Notes: generated by a model not told the origin, from the letters alone. A stretch of 5,626 bases of DNA from LCIL01 sp041480845 (GCA_041480845.1 JBGPAU010000031.1:1-5626), one strand, 5' to 3'; counted from the stretch's first letter, positions 1 to 4,582 are shown. Made by a program: numbers and translations.

Positions 1-168
1 CTTATATGATGCATAAATATTGGCTTTTCTGTAGTTGGGATTAATACTTACTTTTATGCAAGTCAGCTGATTGTCACCAGTATTGAACTCCTCGTTAATC
101 TCGCCTGCCAGTTCCTCGATCATTTCGCGGTCACTTGCCTTATCCGTAATCAGTTTTTCCGCCGTCAT
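1..168 (-). CDS. Hypothetical protein, N-terminal 56 residues only (runs off left edge)
   Basis: An open frame begins at ATG 168-166 and stays open for 56 codons to the left edge, so only the N-terminus is present. It starts MTAEKLITDKASDREMIEEL and continues with an acidic stretch (EELAGEINEEF) and then a probable beta strand (LTCIKVSINPNY). I do not recognise the family. The start is supported by the -10-like hexamer TAGAAT ending 6 bases upstream and by the shared GGCATG start string also seen at three other genes here. The gene is divergent from the plus-strand gene at 234, with 65 bp between the two starts. Coding status is likely from the promoter placement and normal residue composition, but the piece is short. 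Confidence 0.6.
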   Translation of the reverse strand, partial: MTAEKLITDKASDREMIEELAGEINEEFNTGDNQLTCIKVSINPNYRKANIYASYK

Positions 169-180
169 GCCTACATTCTA
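169..180 (-). promoter_or_regulatory. -10 element and leaderless start of the left-edge gene
   Basis: On the minus strand TAGAAT (180-175) is followed by GTAGGC and then ATG at 168. A transcript starting about 7 bases after the hexamer would begin at or next to the ATG, so no Shine-Dalgarno is expected and none is seen. No good -35 lies 16-18 bp upstream. The nearest TTGACT (194-189) is only 8 bp away. Confidence 0.45.
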
Positions 181-188
181 CTCTCTGA

Positions 189-204
189 AGTCAATTTATT
201 GACT
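189..204. promoter_or_regulatory. Perfect 7-bp inverted repeat in the divergent promoter region
   Basis: AGTCAAT (189-195) and ATTGACT (198-204) form a perfect inverted repeat with a TT spacer. The right arm contains the TTGACT -35 of the gene at 234, and the repeat lies between the two divergent starts. This is where an operator for a dimeric regulator acting on both genes would be. A 16-bp AT-rich palindrome can arise by chance, so the operator role is inference. Confidence 0.35.
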
Positions 205-233
205 ACATGACAACTCGGTACTAGAATCTGGGC
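199..233 (+). promoter_or_regulatory. Promoter for the zinc-ribbon-like gene, leaderless type
   Basis: TTGACT (199-204), a 17-bp spacer, and TAGAAT (222-227) form a standard sigma-70-type promoter. CTGGGC then leads directly into ATG at 234. The predicted transcription start coincides with the start codon. There is no purine-rich ribosome binding site at the usual spacing. Confidence 0.7.
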
Positions 234-866
234 ATGAAAGAGGAAAGATTTACCGGGGCCCAAAAAACGTTAATCAGTGAGACCATAGCCAAGATCAACA
301 AGTCTCTCGTTAGCCCGCGTTCATTACATGTCGACCAGGACGGAGTAAAGGCTTTCTATGACATGGCTTCAGGCCTAATAGACGAAAGCGGGGGAGGGAG
401 TGTCCACGATGTCGATTACTACGCGCTTCCCGCCGAAGCTTTAAATAACCTGATTCTTATTACCTTAGAATCCGGCACGGGGCCCGGAGAAGTAATTACC
501 ACAGGATCCAGACACACAGATTACGTAGATTGGCCTTATGGGCGTGTGGACGGGAGCGAAACTCACAGAGATCATGAGCAGGTTTTACTCCATCTTAAAC
601 TTGAAATAAAAGACGGTAAAAGTATTTTGGAGATATATCAAAGTACTGAGAAAAGGGAGGGCCCTATTTGCCCAAGGTGCGGGTTTGCCGGAAAATGCGA
701 CCATAAATATAACGTTAAAGGGGAATCTGGTGGCGACGTTCTAGACAGATATACTTTTCAATGCTCCAACTGCAATCTGAATCTTGAGGATACACTCGAT
801 GCCTGGGATATAGGTCACGTTGAAGAACTAACAAGGTGTCCCTACTGCGGAAAAGAAGATTCTTAA
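234..866 (+). CDS. Uncharacterised protein with cysteine-rich, zinc-ribbon-like C-terminus
   Basis: This is a 210-residue soluble protein and the only plus-strand gene in the window. Residues 1-140 form an unrecognised alpha/beta region with a glycine-rich segment (ESGGGSVHD, about 51-59). The last 65 residues carry three CxxC pairs: C146/C149 (CPRCG), C177/C180 (CSNC) and C202/C205 (CPYCG), plus C155 and H157. The first two pairs are placed as in a rubredoxin-like zinc ribbon. The third could form a second site with C155/H157. Zinc binding is inferred from the pattern; the function is unknown. The start is fixed by a promoter whose -10 ends 6 bases before ATG. The gene ends 7 bp from the end of the convergent gene at 874. 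It has no signal peptide or membrane segment. Zinc ribbons of this kind often mediate nucleic-acid or protein contacts, but nothing here says which. Confidence 0.85.
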   Translation: MKEERFTGAQKTLISETIAKINKSLVSPRSLHVDQDGVKAFYDMASGLIDESGGGSVHDVDYYALPAEALNNLILITLESGTGPGEVITTGSRHTDYVDWPYGRVDGSETHRDHEQVLLHLKLEIKDGKSILEIYQSTEKREGPICPRCGFAGKCDHKYNVKGESGGDVLDRYTFQCSNCNLNLEDTLDAWDIGHVEELTRCPYCGKEDS

Positions 867-873
867 CGGTTAT

Positions 874-1446
874 TCAAAGCAACACATCAGATGATAAGGA
901 TAGTTTATTTCCGACACTGATCGAACGGTATAACCTGAATTTGTTTTCGGGATTTACCGGCACCGAATCGAAATTGAACATCACTTGTTTTCCGTTCCTA
1001 AAATAGGTAACGGTCATGGTAACTTCGACCACACTTTTAATATCTGATTTCTCTTTGTCCCTTTCGGTTCTGTATTCAAATCCGCCTTTTTCATAAAAAT
1101 GAACAGCCAGTCCCGGACCTTTTACTGTAACCGTCTTTTCAGGCTCCAACTCTGATAAAGCCGCTATTACCATTTTCTTGTCAAAATATAAAATATCCTT
1201 GTGTGTTTCGTTGCAATCATCAATACTGATATCGGGAGTGTAATAGTCATTTATTACCAGCTTGCAGGGAGTCTCCAAATCGTTAAGATCTCCAAAATCG
1301 GGGATAATCGGATCCTGAAGCCGTTCATACACATTTCCGGGATAGTTATACTTGGCGTTGCTTCTGCATTCTGCAACCATCTCCAGCACTTCACGGCCGT
1401 ATACGTTTATTTCAGAAGGAATACCGGGAGCGTTTTCAATTGACAT
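874..1446 (-). CDS. Hypothetical protein, beta-rich, 190 residues
   Basis: I do not recognise this family. The frame is 190 codons from ATG 1446 to a TGA stop. There is no signal peptide, membrane segment or obvious metal motif; the three cysteines (C27, C61 and C78) are scattered. The C-terminal half (from about residue 100) alternates hydrophobic and charged residues, for example VTVKGPGLAVHFYEKG and VVEVTMTVTYFRNGKQV. This suggests a series of antiparallel beta strands. The start is supported by a perfect TATAAT five bases upstream and the GGCATG string shared with other starts here. It converges with the zinc-ribbon-like gene with 7 bp between stops, so no separate terminators fit. The large gap upstream holds repeat element I. 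The codon at the end confirms TGA is used as a stop. Confidence 0.8.
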   Translation of the reverse strand: MSIENAPGIPSEINVYGREVLEMVAECRSNAKYNYPGNVYERLQDPIIPDFGDLNDLETPCKLVINDYYTPDISIDDCNETHKDILYFDKKMVIAALSELEPEKTVTVKGPGLAVHFYEKGGFEYRTERDKEKSDIKSVVEVTMTVTYFRNGKQVMFNFDSVPVNPENKFRLYRSISVGNKLSLSSDVLL

Positions 1447-1457
1447 GCCCCATTATA
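1447..1457 (-). promoter_or_regulatory. -10 element and leaderless start of the 190-residue protein gene
   Basis: TATAAT (1457-1452 on the minus strand) is followed by GGGGC and then ATG at 1446, so the transcript should start at or beside the start codon. There is no -35 at 17 bp. Two TTGACA hexamers occur at 7 bp (1470-1465) and 29 bp (1492-1487) from the -10, neither at standard spacing. The farther one is the end of repeat element I. Confidence 0.5.
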
Positions 1458-1480
1458 CGCCTGGTGTCAAAAAAACAGGG

Positions 1481-1515
1481 GGTACTTGTCAAATTTTATA
1501 ATTTGATTTTGTACC
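1481..1515. repeat. Imperfect palindrome at the left end of repeat element I
   Basis: GGTAC (1481-1485) pairs with GTACC (1511-1515). Inside, TCAAATT (1489-1495) pairs with AATTTGA (1500-1506) around a 4-base TTAT loop. The hairpin overlaps the left terminal repeat (TGTCAAATTTT) of element I and lies 24 bp upstream of the TATAAT of the gene at 1446. It could be an alternative fold of the element end or a regulatory site. Confidence 0.5.
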
Positions 1516-1560
1516 ACAACCCCATTTAATTTTTAGGATTGTGTTTTTGTCCCCCAAAAT

Positions 1561-1695
1561 CCACTCTGGCCTTTTAGACTAAAGTGAAGTGAGCGAATTC
1601 AATTAGAAAACAAAAGCTGTCTGACGAGGGTTTAACCCGAAGGAGTTCTTTTGTATAAATGAGCGAACGGAACGACTGGCTAAAAGGCCACGTGG
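1561..1695. repeat. Long stem-loop inside repeat copy I
   Basis: TGGCCTTTTAG (1567-1577) pairs perfectly with CTAAAAGGCCA (1680-1690), 11 uninterrupted pairs. CCAC (1561-1564) with GTGG (1692-1695) extends it across a small internal loop. Inside the 102-base loop, ACAAAAG (1610-1616) pairs with CTTTTGT (1648-1654) and GGGTTTAACCC (1628-1638) is a further hairpin. No T-run follows on either strand, so it is not a standard intrinsic terminator. Confidence 0.7.
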
Positions 1696-1708
1696 CGCAC
1701 TTTCTTTT

Positions 1709-1740
1709 TAATACTTCTTTGTGCGAGCAAAGAAATATTA
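1709..1740. repeat. Hairpin with GNNRAG-type loop in repeat copy I
   Basis: TTCTTTG (1715-1721) and CAAAGAA (1728-1734) pair around the loop TGCGAG. The stem continues outward through AATA (1710-1713) with TATT (1736-1739). Copy III has the same stem with loop GGCAAG at 4227-4246. A neighbouring smaller hairpin, TTTG/CAAA with loop GAGAAG, lies at 1750-1763. Confidence 0.65.
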
Positions 1741-1791
1741 GACTATCTGTTTGGAGAAGCAAATAATTGAACAATTTGTTTCTTGGAGGAG

Positions 1792-1843
1792 TTATAACCC
1801 CAAACGAATCATGATCCTGAGCCTTGTCGAAGTAGTTGAAGGG
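1792..1843. repeat. Small palindromic repeat nested in the right hairpin of copy I
   Basis: The segment starts TTATAACCCC and ends GAAGGG, and lies between CTTGGAGGAG and CAGGAAATTG. Copy II has the equivalent flanks joined directly (CTTGGAGAAG followed by CAAGAAATTG, 3155-3174), so copy II represents the empty form. Inside is CCTGAGCCTTGTCGAAG (1816-1832), a degenerate version of the CCTGAG...GAAGG repeat also found at 4279-4295 and 5209-5261. CCC and GGG at its ends can pair. Confidence 0.6.
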
Positions 1844-1913
1844 CAGGAAATTGACACATTCATTCCTTTTAATTTATATTTTCTTTCCCCGTTTGAATTT
1901 TAGCCTCACTCAT

Positions 1914-1933
1914 GGCCAGCAATTTGCTGTGCC
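1914..1933 (-). terminator. Hairpin just downstream of the mltG stop, weak terminator candidate
   Basis: CAGCAA (1917-1922) and TTGCTG (1924-1929) pair around a single T, and GGC (1914-1916) with GCC (1931-1933) extends the stem past a bulged T. It begins 6 bases after the mltG stop codon, as a terminator would. In the direction of transcription it is followed by ATGAGTGAGG and not by a T-run, so intrinsic termination is doubtful. It may instead stabilise the mRNA 3' end. Confidence 0.3.
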
Positions 1934-1939
1934 TCTCCC

Positions 1940-2914
1940 TTAATAATTTAAATATTTGTCAATATTTGCCAAATGTTCCTTGTAAGTTTTCGCACAGTGT
2001 ATTTCTTTATAGACGTCATGCAGATAATACAAACAATCCGTTGACTCGGGGTTAAGCGCAGCTTCAATGGCGTCAATATTCGGACTGCAAATCGGGGTAG
2101 GAGGAAGACCCTTATATAGATAACTGTTGTATGGCGAATCGCTTTTCTTCTGAGCTATGTCAATATTGCCCCACCAGCTCCCGTTTGCGTTCTTGCCCAA
2201 GGTATACTGCATGGTTGCATCAATCTGTAGAGCCATTCCGGCGTCCAGCCTGTTCCAGATAATTCCCGAGATTAACCCCATATCCTTCGTTCCTGCCGCC
2301 TCGCGGGCAATGAGAGAGGCAATTTTAATTCCCGTCGTCCATTTTATATTTTTGGCGGCAAACTCACCCGCAAGGTGAGCGAATTTTTCATTAAACCGGC
2401 TTATTAATCTCTCCGCTACCTGTGCACCCGGTTCGTCGACAGGAATAAGATATGTATCGGGATAATAAACGCCTTCAAAATATTCGGGTTTGGTATCCGT
2501 ATAAACCGTATTCCATTTGGTTAGCTCATCGGAACTCCATCCCAGTGCGCTTGCCAGCTTTTCACCTACCTGTTCCTTACGCTGACAAAAGGAAATTGTC
2601 ACCCAGGCAAGATCAAACTTACCGGTAATTTTTTTCATAACCTGCCAGGCATTCATATTTTGGCTCAATCTATAACCTCCGGAGGCAATTTCGCGACCTT
2701 TGGCAAATGCATTTAAAAGAAATTGAAAAGCCCCGGCATTTTTAATATATTTTTGGTCCATTAGGCTTTGGGCAACATTGAAATTATCCTTATTTTGGGG
2801 AATAACAAAGACATTAACTTGTGTTGAATTTCCCGGAGCTCCAAAAAGCCTCCACACAAAGAATAAAGCTAAAAAAGTCAATACAGGAATAAGGAGAAGC
2901 CACAGTCTCTTCAT
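1940..2914 (-). CDS. mltG: Endolytic peptidoglycan transglycosylase MltG (YceG family)
   Basis: The protein has 324 residues, close to the usual length of this family. MltG is an inner-membrane enzyme that cuts nascent glycan strands between MurNAc and GlcNAc, leaving 1,6-anhydroMurNAc, and is thought to set strand length beside the elongating cell-wall machinery. Residues 2-25 form one membrane helix after MKR, giving an N-in, catalytic-domain-out topology. Family signatures are present: FEGVYYPDTYLIP (147-158), ASLIAREA with the catalytic glutamate E205, then NRLDAGMALQIDATMQYTLG (221-240), SPYNSYLYKGLPPTPI (260-275) and the C-terminal YKEIHCAKTYKEH. ATG 2914 was chosen because the membrane helix follows it and a -10 hexamer ends 5 bases upstream. 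The frame stays open for 47 further codons, but that stretch is repeat element II. One oddity: the usual PEG-type turn after the beta strand near residue 108 is replaced by SFCQ. It stands alone, flanked by repeat copies I and II. Confidence 0.95.
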   Translation of the reverse strand: MKRLWLLLIPVLTFLALFFVWRLFGAPGNSTQVNVFVIPQNKDNFNVAQSLMDQKYIKNAGAFQFLLNAFAKGREIASGGYRLSQNMNAWQVMKKITGKFDLAWVTISFCQRKEQVGEKLASALGWSSDELTKWNTVYTDTKPEYFEGVYYPDTYLIPVDEPGAQVAERLISRFNEKFAHLAGEFAAKNIKWTTGIKIASLIAREAAGTKDMGLISGIIWNRLDAGMALQIDATMQYTLGKNANGSWWGNIDIAQKKSDSPYNSYLYKGLPPTPICSPNIDAIEAALNPESTDCLYYLHDVYKEIHCAKTYKEHLANIDKYLNY

Positions 2915-2928
2915 GCCACATTCTACCA
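2915..2928 (-). promoter_or_regulatory. Extended -10 promoter and leaderless start of mltG
   Basis: On the minus strand TGG directly precedes TAGAAT (2925-2920), which makes an extended -10. GTGGC follows, then ATG at 2914. No -35 is recognisable; the -35 region falls in the T-rich arm of repeat copy II (2943 onward). The transcript should begin at or next to the start codon. Confidence 0.55.
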
Positions 2929-2964
2929 GATACGAAGAATTCATTTTTGTTTTTATCTTCCAAA

Positions 2965-3102
2965 CCCACTTAATTTTTGGACTTGAGTTTTTGAGAGTGA
3001 ATACCAAATAGTTTGCGAGTGTTTGACAAGCGCTTGTCGCGACGGAGTTGCGCAAACAAAGCCATGAACGAGCAAAAACTCAACCTATAAAATTATCGTG
3101 GG
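2965..3102. repeat. Long branched stem-loop inside repeat copy II
   Basis: Four stem segments stack in register: CCCAC (2965-2969) with GTGGG (3098-3102), TAATTTT (2971-2977) with AAAATTA (3089-3095), GG (2979-2980) with CC (3084-3085), and TTGAGTTTTTG (2983-2993) with CAAAAACTCAA (3073-3083), the last being 11 perfect pairs. In the apical loop GTTTGCG (3011-3017) pairs with CGCAAAC (3051-3057) and encloses the perfect palindrome GACAAGCGCTTGTC (3025-3038). The conserved left core is thus one arm of the stem. Confidence 0.75.
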
Positions 3103-3114
3103 CGTCTTTCTATT

Positions 3115-3144
3115 GTTAACTTATTGGACGAGCAAGAAGTTAAC
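3115..3144. repeat. Hairpin with GACGAG loop in repeat copy II
   Basis: GTTAACTT (3115-3122) pairs perfectly with AAGTTAAC (3137-3144). After one A/G mismatch TTG pairs with CAA around the loop GACGAG (3127-3132). The stem sequence differs from the matching hairpins at 1715-1734 and 4227-4246, but the TTG-loop-CAA apex is kept. A second hairpin, CTTG/CAAG with loop GAGAAG, follows at 3155-3168. Confidence 0.7.
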
Positions 3145-3193
3145 ATAAAGTTTGCTTGGAGAAGCAAGAAATTGGAGAGTGTAAAAGAAAAAA

Positions 3194-3976
3194 TTAAGGT
3201 CTTATCACTTCCTCGGAACGACCACCAACATCCCGATTCGGATAAAAACCTAAACCTAATCTAATAGGGGACACAAGTAGTGCCCTATCTATACTAAAGG
3301 TACTAAATTTAGCATTTATAAAGCAACCTTCAATACTGGACCCCAAAAGCATTGATGAAGTTTTCCGGGTACCTCTTTCTTCAAAAATAGGTTGTGTATC
3401 AAAAAAATTACCCATAAAAAATTTATTTATTAGTCCTCCAACTATATAAGTTCTCAATGATTGCCCCTGCCTTCCCTGCATTCTAAACATATCTTCCAGC
3501 TCTTTTGCGCTTGCGCCTCTGTTTGGGGAAAGATTAGACTCTTCGACCCAAAGCCAGCCAAAATTGCTAACAGTATCGATAACCGGACTACCCTCAGCAA
3601 TATACTTGCTTCCAAAGTCAGCAACACCCTTGCTTCCGGCGTACTTACTGCCTAGGAATGTAAATATTCTTCCCAAATCAATTAAATTTATTTCGTGTGG
3701 AACAAAAATAGGAATTCTTCCTTCTTTAGCTTTCTTTTCTCTAATATCTTCAACGGTCGAGGGAAATTTATCAACCCTATATTTTTCCCCGATTCTTTGG
3801 CCGGATATTTCCCAAAAATAACTCATGGCTTTGGTTAGCTTTTTTGGAAGATCCGGAGGTTTCATCCACTCATATATACCCCGCATCTCTCGCGGAGCCA
3901 CAAAATCACTGGAGAATCGAAATACTTTTGAGATCCCGGGTTCACTAATTCCGTGTGGTTTTAATAGCTCCGGCAT
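3194..3976 (-). CDS. Hypothetical protein, 260 residues
   Basis: I do not recognise this protein. It has 260 residues from ATG 3976 to a TAA stop. A TTG three codons upstream (3985) is also in frame, but ATG fits the promoter better. It is soluble and slightly basic overall, with no signal peptide or clear membrane helix. It is rich in aromatic residues in the middle (FGWLWVEESN, 139-148). A short internal echo, GSKYAGS (109-115) and GSKYIAEGS (122-130), flanks a glycine-rich link. The C-terminus is glycine/arginine-rich (GGRSEEVIRP). No catalytic motif stands out. It sits between repeat copies II and III, its promoter uses the end of copy III, and its stop codon lies in the end of copy II. 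Base composition is similar to neighbouring genes. Confidence 0.75.
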   Translation of the reverse strand: MPELLKPHGISEPGISKVFRFSSDFVAPREMRGIYEWMKPPDLPKKLTKAMSYFWEISGQRIGEKYRVDKFPSTVEDIREKKAKEGRIPIFVPHEINLIDLGRIFTFLGSKYAGSKGVADFGSKYIAEGSPVIDTVSNFGWLWVEESNLSPNRGASAKELEDMFRMQGRQGQSLRTYIVGGLINKFFMGNFFDTQPIFEERGTRKTSSMLLGSSIEGCFINAKFSTFSIDRALLVSPIRLGLGFYPNRDVGGRSEEVIRP

Positions 3977-3986
3977 TATGGGCAAG

Positions 3987-4015
3987 ATGGTATATCGCTA
4001 CAGAAGATATGTCAA
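3987..4015 (-). promoter_or_regulatory. Promoter of the 260-residue protein gene, with -35 in the repeat end
   Basis: On the minus strand a consensus TTGACA (4015-4010), a 17-bp spacer and TACCAT (3992-3987) precede ATG 3976 by 10 bases, leaving a predicted leader of only a few bases. The -35 hexamer is the complement of the left terminus (TGTCAA) of repeat copy III, so the element end supplies half of this promoter. The -10 is a weak match. Confidence 0.5.
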
Positions 4016-4072
4016 ATTTTTAGCCTGTTTTCCCCAAACCCACTTAATTTTTGGACTTGAGTGTTCTTCAAA

Positions 4073-4209
4073 ACCGCCTGTAAAATTTACTAGAATTGAA
4101 GTTTGTGAATTCAATCCAAAAGTCCGAAGGTCCGACGCAGGCCTGAACAAGGAGTTCGAGAGACAAAGTATGAGCAAACGGAAATTCAGTGCAAATTTTA
4201 CTCGACGGT
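4073..4209. repeat. Long stem-loop inside repeat copy III
   Basis: Successive pairs run inward: ACCG (4073-4076) with CGGT (4206-4209), GTAAAATTT (4080-4088) with AAATTTTAC (4193-4201), ACT (4089-4091) with AGT (4188-4190), GAATT (4093-4097) with AATTC (4183-4187), and GTTTG (4101-4105) with CAAAC (4175-4179). The mismatches between segments are small. The 69-base apical loop holds minor hairpins such as GAAC/GTTC (4145-4157) and the palindrome CAGGCCTG (4138-4145). The arms differ in sequence from copies I and II but occupy the same place. Confidence 0.7.
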
Positions 4210-4271
4210 GCCTTTTCTTGAATTCATTCTTTGGGCAAGCAAAGAAGTATTAGAATTGTGTCTTGGACGAG

Positions 4272-4296
4272 TTATAACCCTGAGCTTGTCGAAGGG
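4272..4296. repeat. Small palindromic repeat nested in the right hairpin of copy III
   Basis: This 25-base segment begins TTATAACCC and ends TCGAAGGG. It separates CTTGGACGAG from CAAGAAATTG, which are adjacent in copy II. It contains the repeat unit CCTGAGCTTGTCGAAGG (4279-4295). The flanking CTTG (4262-4265) and CAAG (4297-4300) still pair, so the segment occupies the hairpin loop. It shares its first nine bases and last six with the longer insert in copy I. Confidence 0.65.
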
Positions 4297-4317
4297 CAAG
4301 AAATTGACACACGCTAA

Positions 4318-4575
4318 TTAGGAAGCTATTACGGAAGCGCGTTTTTCAAGATTTTCGATACTTTTTCCCTGCCTATCTTGTCTATCAACCACTTTTTCTA
4401 ATTTCTCTTCTAATCTAAAGATATCTTTTTGTGTAGCCATATTTTCTTCAATATTCTCCAATTTTTTCTCAACATCCTCTAATCTTATACTCACATCTTC
4501 TACACCAGGCAAAACCACCTCTTTAAATGCCTCAGCAAAAAACTTTGACAATTTTTCTTCAGTGATTATTCCCAT
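4318..4575 (-). CDS. Small coiled-coil protein, 85 residues
   Basis: This short, charged protein is almost entirely helical. After an N-terminal segment (MGIITEEKLSKFFAEAFKEV), residues about 26-80 show heptad-like spacing of I, L and V among E, K and R, for example LEDVEKKLENIEE and FRLEEKLEKVVDRQ, consistent with a dimeric or oligomeric coiled coil. It has no membrane segment and no enzymatic motif. Small proteins of this build are common as hypotheticals in CPR genomes; the function is unknown. The start is well supported by a full promoter whose -10 ends 7 bases before ATG. It is separated from the membrane protein gene upstream by 72 bp with its own promoter, and is followed within 6 bp by repeat copy III. 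Confidence 0.8.
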   Translation of the reverse strand: MGIITEEKLSKFFAEAFKEVVLPGVEDVSIRLEDVEKKLENIEENMATQKDIFRLEEKLEKVVDRQDRQGKSIENLEKRASVIAS

Positions 4576-4582
4576 TGATTTA

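Larger units (their letters stand above)
1487..1858. repeat. Structured intergenic repeat, copy I
   Basis: This is the first of three homologous elements and fills most of the 493-bp gap 1447-1939, which contains no credible gene. The termini TGTCAAATTTT (1487-1497) and AAATTGACACA (1848-1858) are near-inverted repeats and are the same two strings that bound copy III. The left core (1515-1544) is a diverged version of the core shared by copies II and III. Shared internal motifs are GAATTCAAT (1595-1603), GAAGGAGTTC (1639-1648), ATGAGCGAACGGAA (1659-1672), the hairpin with loop TGCGAG (1715-1734), and CAGGAAATTG (1844-1853). The rest of the gap (1859-1939) is AT-rich and holds a small hairpin next to the mltG stop. 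The identity of the element (non-autonomous mobile element or structured RNA) is not determined. Confidence 0.75.
2943..3195. repeat. Structured intergenic repeat, copy II
   Basis: This copy fills the gap between mltG and the gene ending at 3194. The left core (2960-2988, beginning CCAAACCCACTTAATTTTTG) is identical over 29 bases to 4034-4062 in copy III. Further shared motifs in the same order are GGAGTT (3044-3049), ATGAACGAGCAAA (3064-3076), a hairpin with loop GACGAG (3115-3144), and CTTGGAGAAG followed by CAAGAAATTG (3155-3174). Copies I and III carry TGTCAAATTTT at the left end. This copy instead has a T-rich arm (2943-2961) that can pair with the A-rich right arm (3174-3194); such low-complexity pairing is weak evidence. 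The right arm overlaps the stop codon of the upstream gene. This is the shortest copy and lacks the nested palindromic insert. Confidence 0.75.
4010..4311. repeat. Structured intergenic repeat, copy III
   Basis: This copy fills the 341-bp gap 3977-4317, where I see no gene. It is bounded by TGTCAAATTTT (4010-4020) and AAATTGACACA (4301-4311), the same termini as copy I, which can pair as TGTCAA with TTGACA plus TTT with AAA. The left core 4034-4062 is identical over 29 bases to copy II. Other shared motifs are GAATTCAAT (4108-4116), CAAGGAGTTC (4148-4157), ATGAGCAAACGGAA (4170-4183), the hairpin TTCTTTG/CAAAGAA with loop GGCAAG (4227-4246), and CTTGGACGAG with CAAGAAATTG around a nested insert. 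The right end lies 6 bp from the stop codon of the coiled-coil protein gene. Confidence 0.8.

Noticed and set aside
1574..1774. 66-codon minus-strand open frame inside repeat copy I
   Set aside because: It lies wholly in the palindromic repeat, has no -10 or Shine-Dalgarno at its start, and its composition is explained by the stem arms. No matching frame exists in copies II or III.
1869..1913. 14-codon minus-strand frame (MSEAKIQTGKENIN) after the mltG hairpin
   Set aside because: It is too short to judge, with no start signal and no support. It could be a remnant, but chance is as likely.
2915..3055. 47-codon N-terminal extension of mltG
   Set aside because: The extension is repeat copy II sequence. 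The membrane helix and the extended -10 fix the start at 2914.
1561..4246. Intrinsic terminators in the repeat elements
   Set aside because: The stems are strong, but none is followed by a T-run on either strand.
3825..4253. 142-codon plus-strand open frame across the start of the 260-residue gene and repeat copy III
   Set aside because: It is antisense to a better-supported gene and then reads through repeat sequence. There is no start signal.
1487..4311. Integron attC sites between cassette-like genes
   Set aside because: The elements are structured and sit between genes in one orientation, but I find no GTTRRRY/RYYYAAC core pair at the right places, and mltG is a core gene, not a typical cassette.
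1487..4311. CRISPR array
   Set aside because: Only three copies, about 1.1-1.5 kb apart with genes between; there are no short regular repeats and spacers and no cas gene.
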